Source: Spirochaetota bacterium
Lineage (GTDB): Bacteria; Spirochaetota; Spirochaetia; DSM-27196; PWMO01
NCBI GenBank assembly: GCA_009908735.1
Contig: JAAAOR010000077.1
Span: 1 to 24,984 of the forward strand
DNA length: 24,984 bases
Reading direction: 5' to 3'
The translations under genes were made by a program, and so were the position numbers. Below, one piece after another: positions 1 through 7,667 of the stretch. How positions within the stretch are numbered: position 1 is the first letter of the stretch; each line of letters starts with the position of its first letter. The notes beneath the pieces were generated by a model. That model was not told the origin of the DNA and made no database searches. It worked only from the letters and a program-made list of their open reading frames with translations.

Positions 1-1463
1 CGTCGCCCAGAGATGGCGCCGCCAAAGGAGAGGACATAGACGATGTTGAGGGCAAGACGATCGCGAAGAAGGGCGTTTACGAGCTGCGGCTCCGCGCGCC
101 CGTTCGTCGCCTTCATGATCTGGCCCACGAGAAAGCCCATGGGCTTGGTGTCTCCCCCGCGAACCTGCTCGACCGCGTGGGGGTTCTCCTCGATCACCCT
201 ATCGACGTAGCCGGCGAGCTCGGTGGAATCGGTGATCTGCTCCCAACCGTTCTCGGCGATAATAGTGTCGGGGTCTTTGTCCTCACGAAAGACGGCTTTG
301 AGGGTCTGCTTAGCGATCTTGCCGTGGATGCGGTGCTCGGCAAGGAGCATGAGAAGCGAGGCAAAGCGCTCGGGCGTGAGCGGGCACATCGCGAGCTCGA
401 CGCCCTCACGGTTGAGCTCTTTCTGCACGTCGGTTTGCAGCCACGACGCCGCCGAGAGCGGATCGGCGCCGAGGCCCACCGCCTCCTCGAAGTAGTCGGC
501 CACGGGGCGCTCTTCGCAGATGAAGTCCGCCTGGGAGGAGGAAAGTCCGTGCGCCTGCACGAGACGCTCGCGTCGCGCTACGGGGAGCTCGACGAGACCG
601 GCCTCCACTCTCTCGAGGAACTCTGTCGTGGCGTGGAATGGGGGCAGGTCGGGCTCGGGGAAGTAGCGGTAGTCGTTTGCGCTCTCTTTCACCCGCATGG
701 TTTCGGTAACGTCACGGTTCTCGTTCCACAGGCGTGTTTCCTGCACGATGCTTCCGTTCCGCTCAAGGATCTCCTCCTGCCGCGATATCTCGTGGGAGAG
801 AGCCTTGCGCACGAAGCGCGGGGAGTTCATGTTCTTGATCTCCACCTTCTCCCCGAGCCCCTTCCCGCGCAGGTTGATGCTGACGTTCGCATCACAGCGC
901 ATCGAGCCCTCTTCCATATTTCCATCGCACACCCCGAGATAGCGCACGATGCGCCGAAGCTCGTGAAGCAGAACCTCCGCCTCTTCGCCGATCTCCATGT
1001 CGGGCTCGGTGACGATCTCGAGCAGCGGCGTGCCCGTGCGGTTGTAATCGACGAGGGAAATATCGCCGGCGTGGATCATCTTGCCGGCGTCCTCTTCGAG
1101 ATGAATCTCGTGGATGCGCACCCGCTTCTTGTTGCGGTGGAACTCGAGGTCGATGTGACCGTTGCGTCCGAGCGGCTCGCGGAACTGGCTTATCTGATAG
1201 TTCTTCGGGAGGTCGGGATAGAAGTAGTTCTTGCGGTCGAAAATGCTCACCGGGGCGAGCTCGCAGTTAAGCGCCCGCGCGACGAGGTAGCCCATGCGGA
1301 TGGCCTCCTCGTTCAAGGTCGGAAGCGTTCCTGGATAGCCCATGCAGACCGGACAGACATTGGTGTTCGGCTCCTCGCCGAAGCTCGTTCGGCAGGAGCA
1401 AAAGACCTTGGTCTCTGTGAGAAGCTGAACGTGGATCTCGAGGCCGACGAACGACTGATACAT
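1..1463 (-). CDS. gatB: Asp/Glu-tRNA amidotransferase subunit B (GatB), C-terminus cut by window edge
   Basis: GatB is the tRNA-binding kinase-like subunit of the GatCAB complex, which converts Glu-tRNA(Gln) and Asp-tRNA(Asn) to the amidated forms in the cytoplasm. The protein begins MYQSFVGLEIHVQL, typical for the family. Near the N-terminus it has the zinc-binding pattern FCSC followed by CPVC, and the later part reads PMGFLVGQIMKATNGRAEPQLVNALL, the usual YqeY-like tail domain. There are 487 codons without a stop to the window edge. Family members are about 475-500 residues, so only the last few residues are likely missing. The ATG overlaps the gatA stop codon by one base (TAATG), which indicates translational coupling. 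It is the last visible gene of gatC-gatA-gatB. Confidence 0.97.
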   Translation of the reverse strand, partial: MYQSFVGLEIHVQLLTETKVFCSCRTSFGEEPNTNVCPVCMGYPGTLPTLNEEAIRMGYLVARALNCELAPVSIFDRKNYFYPDLPKNYQISQFREPLGRNGHIDLEFHRNKKRVRIHEIHLEEDAGKMIHAGDISLVDYNRTGTPLLEIVTEPDMEIGEEAEVLLHELRRIVRYLGVCDGNMEEGSMRCDANVSINLRGKGLGEKVEIKNMNSPRFVRKALSHEISRQEEILERNGSIVQETRLWNENRDVTETMRVKESANDYRYFPEPDLPPFHATTEFLERVEAGLVELPVARRERLVQAHGLSSSQADFICEERPVADYFEEAVGLGADPLSAASWLQTDVQKELNREGVELAMCPLTPERFASLLMLLAEHRIHGKIAKQTLKAVFREDKDPDTIIAENGWEQITDSTELAGYVDRVIEENPHAVEQVRGGDTKPMGFLVGQIMKATNGRAEPQLVNALLRDRLALNIVYVLSFGGAISGR

Positions 1464-2959
1464 TATGCACCACCCTTTTCGGCAGCGCGACCGGCGCTGC
1501 CACCGCCCGGCGCGGTGGTCGTCCCTCCACCTGCCGCCTGTCCCGCGCCCGCCGTCTCGGGAAAGGGCGTGAAGCCCTCCGGGCGCGGCGGCGGCGAGGC
1601 CGCCTCGAAGTCTCCGGCGGCCCGGAAGAGCCGCTCCTCGCCGAAGGCCGGCGCCATGAGCTGAACCGCCGCAGGGAGGCCGTCTTCGAGGCCGGTCGGC
1701 ACCGATATGGCCGGAATTCCGGCGAGATTCGCGGTGGCGGTAAATTGATCGGCGAGCTTCTGCTGGAAGGGATCCATCGCGCCCTCGCCACGGGGAAACG
1801 CCTGGGTAGGAAACACCGGCGTCATGATGAGATCCACCTCGTCGAAAACACGCGCGAGGTCACGCCGAATAGCCGTTCGGATCTTCTGCGCGCGCAGGTA
1901 GTACTCGTCCTGGAAGCCGGAGCGGAGCACGTAGGTGCCCACGAGAATGCGGAGTTTTACCTCCGCGCCGAAGCCCTCTTCGCGGCTTCTGCGCACGAGC
2001 TCCTCAGGGTTTTCGGCGTAATCGGGGCGATGCCCGTAGCGCACACCGTTGAAGCGGGCGAGATTCGCGCTCGCCTCGGCGGTAGCAATAGTGTAGTAGA
2101 CCGGCACCACGTATTCGAGGGTGGGAAGCTCGATTTCGACAATCTCGTAGCCGAGCTCTTCGTAGCGCTCGCGGGCCCCGGCGAACGCGCGTGCCACCCC
2201 CGGGTCGACGTCGGGCAGGGGGGAGAGCATACCGATCCGCCCGCCTGCCGCGGCGGCAGAATCCGCCTCATCGGCGGGATAGGCCACCGAGGAGTGGTCC
2301 CGTGCATCCTCCCCGCGCATCGCCTGAAAGACACCCCGGCACAGCGCCGTGCTCTCCGCGACGACTCCGATTACTTCGAGAGACGAGGCATAGGCAACGA
2401 GGCCGTAGCGGGAAACCGTGCCGTAGGTCGGCTTCAAGCCGTACACACCGCAGAAGGCAGCAGGCTGTCGGATGGAGCCCCCGGTGTCGGAGCCAAGGGC
2501 AAAGGGCACCAACCCCGCCGCAACGGCGGCCGCCGACCCCCCGCTCGACCCACCGGGAACCCGGGATGCATCCCAGGGGTTCACGGTGGTCCCGAGCGCG
2601 GAGTTCGCCGTGGAGGAACCCATGCCGAACTCGTCGAGATTCGTCTTTCCCACCGCGGTGGCGCCCGTCTTTTCGAGTTTCGCCACTGCGGTTGCCGAGT
2701 ACGGGCTGCATACCGTCTCGAGCATGTGCGAGCCGCAGGTGAGGTTCATGCCTTCCACCGCGATATTGTCTTTGACGCCAAACGGAAGGCCGGAGAGCGG
2801 CCCCGTGCTCTCGCCGGCCGCGCCGTCCGAGGCCGCGGTGAGCCGTCCGGGGTCAAATGCGAGAAAGGCGCCGAGATCCTTGTCCACTCGGCGGACATAG
2901 TCCCCGTAGGCGGCGATCTGCTCGGTCGTAGTTACACTCTTCTTCCAGGCTTCTGCCAT
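1463..2959 (-). CDS. gatA: Asp/Glu-tRNA amidotransferase subunit A (GatA), amidase
   Basis: GatA is the glutaminase subunit of GatCAB and supplies ammonia for transamidation. The amidase-signature triad is visible: Lys63 in GVKDNI, cis-Ser138 in GGSSGGSA and nucleophile Ser162 in DTGGSIRQPA. The spacings (75 and 24 residues) equal those I recall for Staphylococcus aureus GatA (K79, S154, S178), so the N-terminus is about 16 residues shorter. The ATG is supported by GGAG five bases upstream. The last 40 or so residues, after PRPEGFTPFP, form a Gly/Ala/Thr-rich low-complexity tail not usual for the family. It lies 52 bases after gatC and overlaps gatB by one base. The total is 498 residues. Confidence 0.98.
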   Translation of the reverse strand: MAEAWKKSVTTTEQIAAYGDYVRRVDKDLGAFLAFDPGRLTAASDGAAGESTGPLSGLPFGVKDNIAVEGMNLTCGSHMLETVCSPYSATAVAKLEKTGATAVGKTNLDEFGMGSSTANSALGTTVNPWDASRVPGGSSGGSAAAVAAGLVPFALGSDTGGSIRQPAAFCGVYGLKPTYGTVSRYGLVAYASSLEVIGVVAESTALCRGVFQAMRGEDARDHSSVAYPADEADSAAAAGGRIGMLSPLPDVDPGVARAFAGARERYEELGYEIVEIELPTLEYVVPVYYTIATAEASANLARFNGVRYGHRPDYAENPEELVRRSREEGFGAEVKLRILVGTYVLRSGFQDEYYLRAQKIRTAIRRDLARVFDEVDLIMTPVFPTQAFPRGEGAMDPFQQKLADQFTATANLAGIPAISVPTGLEDGLPAAVQLMAPAFGEERLFRAAGDFEAASPPPRPEGFTPFPETAGAGQAAGGGTTTAPGGGSAGRAAEKGGA

Positions 2960-3011
2960 GAGTACTCCAGGGAGCTGCCGGGTGTCTGCCGCCTGCCCGC
3001 GCCTTGTGTGT

Positions 3012-3290
3012 TTAGAGGACGTTCGGAACGAGGATGAATCGGTCCTCTACCTCGGGGGCGTTATCGAGAAGTGCCTCACGATCGACCGCGTCGTTCGGCT
3101 GGTCAGAGCGCAGCCGGTTTTTGTCGAGAAGAACGTGGGTGGTTGGTTCGAGATCGGAGACGTCGACAGCCTGCATGAGGGAGAAATACTCCACGACGCG
3201 CGACACCGCCGCGCCGAGCGATTCCAACTCGTCGTCGTTTAGTTCGAGATGGGCGAGTTCCGCGGTGATCTCGAGCTCACTCCTGTCCAT
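3012..3290 (-). CDS. gatC: Asp/Glu-tRNA amidotransferase subunit C (GatC)
   Basis: GatC is the small subunit that wraps around GatA and stabilises the GatAB complex. The 92-residue product begins MDRSELEITAELAHLELNDDE, matching the family's N-terminal helix pattern (tAeLArLeL.eeE). It ends VEDRFILVPNVL, close to the usual C-terminal form e..ff.VPkvl. The frame is open further upstream (to about 3494), but that part overlaps the promoter and the divergent gene, so the internal ATG at 3290 is chosen. No clear Shine-Dalgarno sequence precedes it. The predicted promoter places the transcript start only a few bases before the ATG. First gene of the gat operon. Confidence 0.95.
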   Translation of the reverse strand: MDRSELEITAELAHLELNDDELESLGAAVSRVVEYFSLMQAVDVSDLEPTTHVLLDKNRLRSDQPNDAVDREALLDNAPEVEDRFILVPNVL

Positions 3291-3299
3291 AGGCTTTCG

Positions 3300-3328
3300 A
3301 ATATTGCATTCCAGACCCGTGGTGTCAA
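3300..3328 (-). promoter_or_regulatory. Predicted sigma70 promoter of gatCAB
   Basis: On the minus strand there is a perfect -35 TTGACA (3328-3323), a 17-base spacer and a -10 AATATT (3305-3300, four of six consensus bases). Only nine bases separate the -10 from the gatC ATG, so the mRNA would be leaderless or nearly so. Sequence-based prediction only. Confidence 0.6.
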
Positions 3329-3404
3329 GGCAGCGAATTTGACCGGGGACGCTGCACGGAGTATCTTGAGCGAGCCAAATTCCGAATGCAGAAACAAATA
3401 GTAT

Positions 3405-3432
3405 TTGACTCCTAGATGACGGGTGGTACAAT
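3405..3432 (+). promoter_or_regulatory. Predicted sigma70 promoter of the GH63-like gene
   Basis: TTGACT (3405-3410), a 16-base spacer and TACAAT (3427-3432) form a strong match. The expected start of transcription is near 3439, about eight bases before the ATG at 3447. It also overlaps the alternative GTG at 3423, which argues against that codon as the start. It is divergent from the gat promoter, with about 76 bp between the two -35 boxes. Confidence 0.65.
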
Positions 3433-3446
3433 TGGACATCACTGAC

Positions 3447-4886
3447 ATGGCACAGAGCGCCCGCGTGGCAAAAAAAGATTTCCCAACCATCCACTTCTAC
3501 GATCAGGACTTCGTGGACTTGTATAACCAGACGTGGGCGTGGATACAGGATTCCTGGGGCAAAGGGACGGAGAAGAACGGACTACAGAGCCGGTTTTTCA
3601 ACCACCCCGAAAATGACACGGTAAACCAGTTCGAGACCATCTTCTCGACGTTCTTTCTAGTTTACAGCAATCGTGTTTTCCCCGCGGCACCGCAGCTGGA
3701 TAACTTCTATAACAAGCAGGAAGAGTCCGGCGCAATCCGGGCCGACTATTCGGTGCAGGACGGAAAACCGGTACTCACACCCGAGAACCCCGAGGGAGTG
3801 AACCCCCCGCTGTTTTCCTGGGCCGAGTACAACATGTACCACAAGATCGGAAACAAAAAGCGCATCCGGGAAGTGTTGCCCGTCCTCGAGCGCTACTGGG
3901 ACTGGCTCGAAGTAACTTTCAAGCACGAGAACGGCCTCTACTCGGTACCGATTGCAGCGACGCGTATGCACAACAGCCCGCGCGATAATGTAGTCTATCC
4001 GGTGGACTTCAACACCCAGCAGGCAATAAACGCGCTCTACATGTCGGAGCTCGGCGACGTCCTCAACGACAAGGAAATCAGCTTCAAGTACAAGCGCCAC
4101 TATTTCTCGTTGAAGACGCGCATCAACAACCTGATGTGGAACGAGGACGACGGCCTCTACTTCGACCTCGACGCCGAGCAGAATCAGGTTCGCCGAAAGA
4201 CCATCGCCTCCTACTGGCCACTACTCGCCGAGCTCCCCAACGAGGCACGGATGGAAAAACTCCTTGACCACCTCAAAAACCCCAACACCTTCGGAATCGA
4301 GAATCCCTTCCCGACACTCGCCGCGGATGATCCTGCGTTCAGCGAGAAGGGCGAAGGTTTCCGGGGCTCGGTCTACCCACCATTTACCTTCATGGTGATA
4401 AAGGGCCTGGAGAAGTACGCCGCCTACGAGCTCGCCCGCGAGTGCGCTATCAGGCATTTATACTACATCCTCGACACGCTCCATCCCGAGGGCAAACAGC
4501 GGGGTAACGTCTGGGAGGCCTACGCACCGACCCGCGACGGTCCCGCCCGATGGGAGGGCCACGATGAGTTTCCACGGCCCCTATTCGTCACCTACACCGC
4601 GCTCTCCTCGATCGCGCTCATGATAGAGAACGTCATCGGGCTCTACATCAGTCTGCCGCGAAAGACCGTGGATTGGATCGTTCCGACACTCGAGATCATG
4701 GGAATCGAGAACCTCAGCCTCAAGCGCAACATGATCACGATCCTGAGCAACAAGAGCGGCCGCGGCTGGGAGATCCGACTGGAGTCCGAGAAGCTGTACT
4801 ATTTCACAATCGATATTCTCCGCGAGAAGAAAAAGACGCTGCCCATTCCCTCCGGCAAGTGCTCGATGCTCATCGACAAGCTCTGA
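3447..4886 (+). CDS. GH63/GH37-like (alpha/alpha)6 glycoside hydrolase (trehalase/MGH-like), possibly altered active site
   Basis: The 479-residue protein has no signal peptide and resembles the (alpha/alpha)6-barrel catalytic domain of GH63/GH37 enzymes (trehalase, mannosylglycerate hydrolase). Supporting segments are NPPLFSWAEYNMYHKIGN (about 119-136), VLPVLERYWDWL (143-154), YFDLDAE (238-244), ASYWPLLA (254-261), NPFPTLAADDPAF (286-298), GFRGSVYPPFTFMVIKG (304-320) and NVWEAYAP (354-361). In related enzymes the general acid is the Asp of a G.DNSPR-type motif; here the aligned stretch reads RMHNSPR, with His175. Glu357 in WEAY fits the general base. Substrate is unknown. The ATG at 3447 is preferred over the GTG at 3423, which lies in the -10 box. 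It converges with the SDR gene, 24 bases away. Confidence 0.8.
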   Translation: MAQSARVAKKDFPTIHFYDQDFVDLYNQTWAWIQDSWGKGTEKNGLQSRFFNHPENDTVNQFETIFSTFFLVYSNRVFPAAPQLDNFYNKQEESGAIRADYSVQDGKPVLTPENPEGVNPPLFSWAEYNMYHKIGNKKRIREVLPVLERYWDWLEVTFKHENGLYSVPIAATRMHNSPRDNVVYPVDFNTQQAINALYMSELGDVLNDKEISFKYKRHYFSLKTRINNLMWNEDDGLYFDLDAEQNQVRRKTIASYWPLLAELPNEARMEKLLDHLKNPNTFGIENPFPTLAADDPAFSEKGEGFRGSVYPPFTFMVIKGLEKYAAYELARECAIRHLYYILDTLHPEGKQRGNVWEAYAPTRDGPARWEGHDEFPRPLFVTYTALSSIALMIENVIGLYISLPRKTVDWIVPTLEIMGIENLSLKRNMITILSNKSGRGWEIRLESEKLYYFTIDILREKKKTLPIPSGKCSMLIDKL

Positions 4887-4890
4887 GGCC

Positions 4891-4911
4891 GGCCGGCGCC
4901 TGCTGCCGGTC
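4891..4911. terminator. Possible weak bidirectional hairpin between convergent genes
   Basis: GGCCGGC (4891-4897) can pair with GCCGGTC (4905-4911), seven pairs including one G-U, with a seven-base loop. It fills the gap between the stops of the GH63-like gene and the SDR gene. No T-run follows in either direction, so it may only be a partial barrier. Confidence 0.35.
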
Positions 4912-5720
4912 TACGTTACCTCCGCCTTCGCCATGAGCCGGTCGAGAAGGTTGGGGGCGCGGCGTTGGAGAAAGAGCCCGAGGCGAGTGCGCATGTCGGT
5001 CGGAATCAGAATCTCGCGCCGCCCTCGCGCGATGCCCGAGGCGATCCGCCGGGCGCAGACATCCGGAGACATACCATTCTCCTGCAGCGGATCGAGTGTG
5101 CCGTGCGCACTTCCGTCCGCGTTCAGCGCATTCAGCGAAATCTCTGTTCGCACAAAGCCGGGTAAGGCAACCGTCACTCTCACCCCCGTGTTCATGAGCT
5201 CGCGTCGCAGTACCGTGAGGTAGGTCTCAAGCGCAGCTTTCGATGCGGTGTAGACGGACCGCCGGGGAGTCGGAACGCGCGTGCTCAGCGACGAGACGGC
5301 AACAACACGCCCACTCCCACGTTCGACCATTTGAGGAACGGTCCGGCGGATGATGTGTACGGGAGCGAGAAAGTTCACCGTGTTCACATGCTGCACCACG
5401 GCCGGCTCAGTTTCCACCGCCAGTCCTCGCTGGCTGATGCCGGCGTTGAGAATGATCAGATCGATGTGACCGAAGGCGGCTTGGGCGGTGTCGGCGAGCT
5501 CATCGATCGCGTTGAGGTCGGAGAGATCGGCGGGGACAATCACGCTGCGCCCGTCTCCACCGCAGCGCCCTTGGGTCTCCCGCAGGCCGGCCTCGCGGCG
5601 TGCGGTAAGCACCGTTCGCGCCCCCCGTGCAGAGAGCTGCGCGGCTAACTCCCGCCCTATCCCGGAGCTTGCGCCGGTTATCCACACTACGGCGTTTTCA
5701 AAGTCGGTTCGCGGTGCCAT
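4911..5720 (-). CDS. Short-chain dehydrogenase/reductase (classical SDR)
   Basis: A Rossmann-fold NAD(P)-dependent oxidoreductase of 269 residues. The nucleotide-binding motif TGASSGIG is near residue 16, the NAG motif is in LIILNAGISQ, and the catalytic Ser (VAVSSLS) and Tyr-x-x-x-Lys (YTASK) are all present. The C-terminal part (RRAPNLLDRLMAKAEVT) resembles DHRS7/YqjQ-type SDRs. The substrate cannot be told from sequence. A TTG six bases upstream (5726) is an alternative start, but ATG at 5720 is preferred. No good Shine-Dalgarno sequence is visible. A CATACT -10-like element ends only eight bases before the ATG. It lies downstream of the wrbA terminator, so it is probably transcribed on its own. 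Confidence 0.92.
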   Translation of the reverse strand: MAPRTDFENAVVWITGASSGIGRELAAQLSARGARTVLTARREAGLRETQGRCGGDGRSVIVPADLSDLNAIDELADTAQAAFGHIDLIILNAGISQRGLAVETEPAVVQHVNTVNFLAPVHIIRRTVPQMVERGSGRVVAVSSLSTRVPTPRRSVYTASKAALETYLTVLRRELMNTGVRVTVALPGFVRTEISLNALNADGSAHGTLDPLQENGMSPDVCARRIASGIARGRREILIPTDMRTRLGLFLQRRAPNLLDRLMAKAEVT

Positions 5721-5750
5721 TGACAAAGAGTATGCCCGAAGGCAGGGCTG

Positions 5751-5776
5751 AAAGAAAAGACCGCCCGTTAGGGCGG
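5751..5776 (-). terminator. Rho-independent terminator of wrbA
   Basis: Read on the minus strand, CCGCCC-TAAC-GGGCGG (5776-5761) is a perfect six-pair GC stem with a four-base loop, followed by TCTTTTCTTT. It lies 58 bases after the wrbA stop codon. Confidence 0.75.
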
Positions 5777-5834
5777 CCAGTTGTGTGTATGGCTCAGCGG
5801 CGCCGGTGCGTCACCGATTGCGCCCAGTTCGCAA

Positions 5835-6458
5835 TCAAGTGCCCGCGGAGACCTTCGAGGCGATTTCCGCCACGTAGCTGCCCTGAACACGCGCACCCTG
5901 GAGCTCGTTCTCGCTCGGCATTCGGCTTCCATCTCCGCCGGTAATGGTGGTTGCGCCGTAGGGTGAACCGCCGGTTATCTCGTCCAGCGTCATTTGGCCG
6001 GGGAACCGTCCGTAGGGCAGACCGGCGATTACCATGCCATGATGAAGCAGGGTCACATGCGTGGTAAGAATCGTGCTCTCCTGCCCGCCATGCTGCGTCG
6101 CAGTCGAGGTAAACACGCTTCCGACCTTACCGATGAGGGCGCCGCTTTGCCACAGCGGCCCGGTGGAGTCGAGGAACTCTCGCATTTGCCCGATCATGTT
6201 GCCGAAGCGGGTCGGTGTTCCGATGATAATAGCGTCGGCAGCCTTGAGATCCTCGTGGGTGACCACCTCGTATTTCGCAGCAATCGCTTTCTGGGCATCG
6301 GTAGCGCCCATAGCTTGAATCACGTCGTCGGACAGGGTTTCCGGGACCCGCTTTATCTCTACCTCCGCGCCGCTAACCGCGCGAGCTCCCTCCGCAACAG
6401 CTTCCGCCATCCTCTGAATATGTCCGTACATCGAATAAAAGACGATCAGAACCTTCAT
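5835..6458 (-). CDS. wrbA: NAD(P)H:quinone oxidoreductase, WrbA type flavodoxin-like
   Basis: WrbA proteins are tetrameric FMN-dependent two-electron quinone reductases that limit semiquinone and radical formation. The 207-residue product starts [20 protein letters not shown], the FMN phosphate-binding loop. It continues with the family motifs [30 protein letters not shown] and [12 protein letters not shown]. Length and motifs match WrbA well. The ATG is preceded by GGGGGG at about seven bases. The gene stands alone, with its own terminator and an upstream inverted repeat overlapping the predicted -10, which suggests dedicated control. A redox or stress regulator would be logical but is not shown. 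Confidence 0.96.
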   Translation of the reverse strand: MKVLIVFYSMYGHIQRMAEAVAEGARAVSGAEVEIKRVPETLSDDVIQAMGATDAQKAIAAKYEVVTHEDLKAADAIIIGTPTRFGNMIGQMREFLDSTGPLWQSGALIGKVGSVFTSTATQHGGQESTILTTHVTLLHHGMVIAGLPYGRFPGQMTLDEITGGSPYGATTITGGDGSRMPSENELQGARVQGSYVAEIASKVSAGT

Positions 6459-6474
6459 GAACCCCCCTAAGATA

Positions 6475-6496
6475 AGTATATTATTTTCCTAATATA
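6475..6496 (-). promoter_or_regulatory. Inverted repeat and -10 region upstream of wrbA (candidate operator)
   Basis: TATATTA (6477-6483) and TAATATA (6490-6496) are perfect seven-base inverted arms around TTTTCC. On the minus strand a -10-like TATACT (6480-6475) overlaps the proximal arm. No good -35 is visible at the right distance (CCGTTT). A repressor or activator site is plausible; the regulator is unknown. Confidence 0.45.
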
Positions 6497-6509
6497 AAAA
6501 CGGGCTCCC

Positions 6510-7133
6510 CTATCGTCCAGTCTCGCCCGGATCATTCTCGCGCGGGTCCGCGCTTTCAGTTTCGTCGGTGGCGTGCATGACGAAGGCGAGCTTGAGAACG
6601 GCCGCCGGCACGAGGTCGACAAGGGTGGTCTCGGAGAGTTCCTCGGGGTTCTCCGAGTCCTCGAGGATCTCGGCTGTGCGCTCAGGATTGGCGAGGGCGT
6701 AGAGGACACTGAAGGCACGAACCGAGGCCTCGTCGAGCCGTGACTCGTCATCCATCCCTCCCGAAAGGCGAAATCCGCGAAGAAAACCCGCCGAGAGCGT
6801 GCGTGCAGTCTCGACGGCGTCAGCGTCACTGCGGTCCTCGAAGTGATAGCCCGCGGCCGGGTTTCCGCCCGTGATCTCTTCGTAGGCCTCGTTAAACGCA
6901 GCCTCACAGGTCTTCACGTACTCCCGAAGATGAGGAAAGGATTCGAAGCTCGGCGTGCTCTTTGCGCTCTCCGCGTCGCGATAGAAGAGCTCCGTCAGCC
7001 AGACGTTTTCCTGCACTTCGTCTGGTCCGGCCATGAGGCCAAGGAAAAACCCGTGGATCTGGGCGGGAGCCATGGGGTCGGCGCAAAACTGCTGCAATGA
7101 GGTGTTGATGCTACGCGTAGTCTGTTTCAACAT
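6510..7133 (-). CDS. UPF0149 (YgfB/YecA-like) family protein
   Basis: A 207-residue, acidic cytoplasmic protein. Residues about 25-50 (QIHGFFLGLMAGPDEVQENVWLTELF) match the conserved start of the UPF0149/YecA family, in which a helix with HGFLtGLlaGP precedes a Trp-Leu motif. The middle region (HLREYVKTCEAAFNEAYEEI) and GFLRGFRL further along also fit that all-helical fold. The tail is rich in Glu and Asp (ETESADPRENDPGETGR). Function is not established for the family at large. The ATG lies four bases after the stop of the GNAT gene, so the two are translationally coupled at the end of the gcvTH operon. Confidence 0.7.
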   Translation of the reverse strand: MLKQTTRSINTSLQQFCADPMAPAQIHGFFLGLMAGPDEVQENVWLTELFYRDAESAKSTPSFESFPHLREYVKTCEAAFNEAYEEITGGNPAAGYHFEDRSDADAVETARTLSAGFLRGFRLSGGMDDESRLDEASVRAFSVLYALANPERTAEILEDSENPEELSETTLVDLVPAAVLKLAFVMHATDETESADPRENDPGETGR

Positions 7134-7137
7134 AACG

Positions 7138-7605
7138 TCAGAGCGCTCGCCACCACTCGGTCCACAGCGCGTCTTCCTTCTCTAACTCGAAACCGAGAAC
7201 CTTCATGAACCCGGCTCCCCCGTGGTTGCGCTTAGCAAGCCGGGCGTTGACGGTGGTTACGCCGCGGGAGCGCAGCTGCTCGAATAGATCCTCGGCAACC
7301 CGCCGTCCGTAACCCTTGCGGCGGTAGGTCTCGCGCACCGATACGTCGAAGAGGAAGGCCGTTTCGCTTTTCTCGGCATCACGCGGAAACGGCGCCGCCC
7401 ACGCGCATCCCATCACCCGTCCCTCGGGAGAGGTGAGCACCCGCAAAACGTCATGATCGAGATGCAACTCTTTGCTAACGTCGCTTACATATTTCTCGCG
7501 GGATCCACCAAAGCCGGACGTTACCGCGCTCTCATAGAGAATAGAGAGCACGGCTTCGAGGTCGTCGCGGCGCAGGTCCCGGATCTCCGGCTGTATGTCT
7601 TCCAT
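7138..7605 (-). CDS. GNAT family N-acetyltransferase
   Basis: A Gcn5-related acetyltransferase, predicted to move an acetyl group from acetyl-CoA to an unknown amine. The fold signature is clear: IRDLRRDDLEAV at the N-terminus, FLFDVSVRETYRRKGYGRRVAEDLFEQLRSRG (beta4 with the R/Q-x-x-G-x-G/A pyrophosphate loop RRKGYG) and NARLAKRNHGGAGFMKVLGFELEKE (the terminal 'GF' motif). Two starts are possible: ATG 7605 (155 residues), chosen because it begins just before the fold, and ATG 7659 (173 residues), which adds a basic stretch without a Shine-Dalgarno match. The gene follows gcvH and precedes the UPF0149 gene by four bases. Confidence 0.9.
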   Translation of the reverse strand: MEDIQPEIRDLRRDDLEAVLSILYESAVTSGFGGSREKYVSDVSKELHLDHDVLRVLTSPEGRVMGCAWAAPFPRDAEKSETAFLFDVSVRETYRRKGYGRRVAEDLFEQLRSRGVTTVNARLAKRNHGGAGFMKVLGFELEKEDALWTEWWRAL

Positions 7606-7667
7606 GTCGCTATTGTGTCTTCGCTTTCGCCTTCGATCAAGTGGGACGGCGGCGGCCATGCTGCGGC

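Noticed and set aside
177..1664. Long open frame on the plus strand opposite gatB
   Set aside because: It mirrors gatB codon structure in a GC-rich gene, has no family resemblance, and overlaps the clear GatB protein along its whole length.
1745..3037. Long plus-strand open frame opposite gatA
   Set aside because: GatA on the minus strand has a full catalytic triad; the antisense product is Arg/Gly/His-rich and unlike any known protein.
3423..3446. GTG 3423 as start of the glycosidase gene
   Set aside because: It falls in the predicted -10 box, so it would not be on the transcript.
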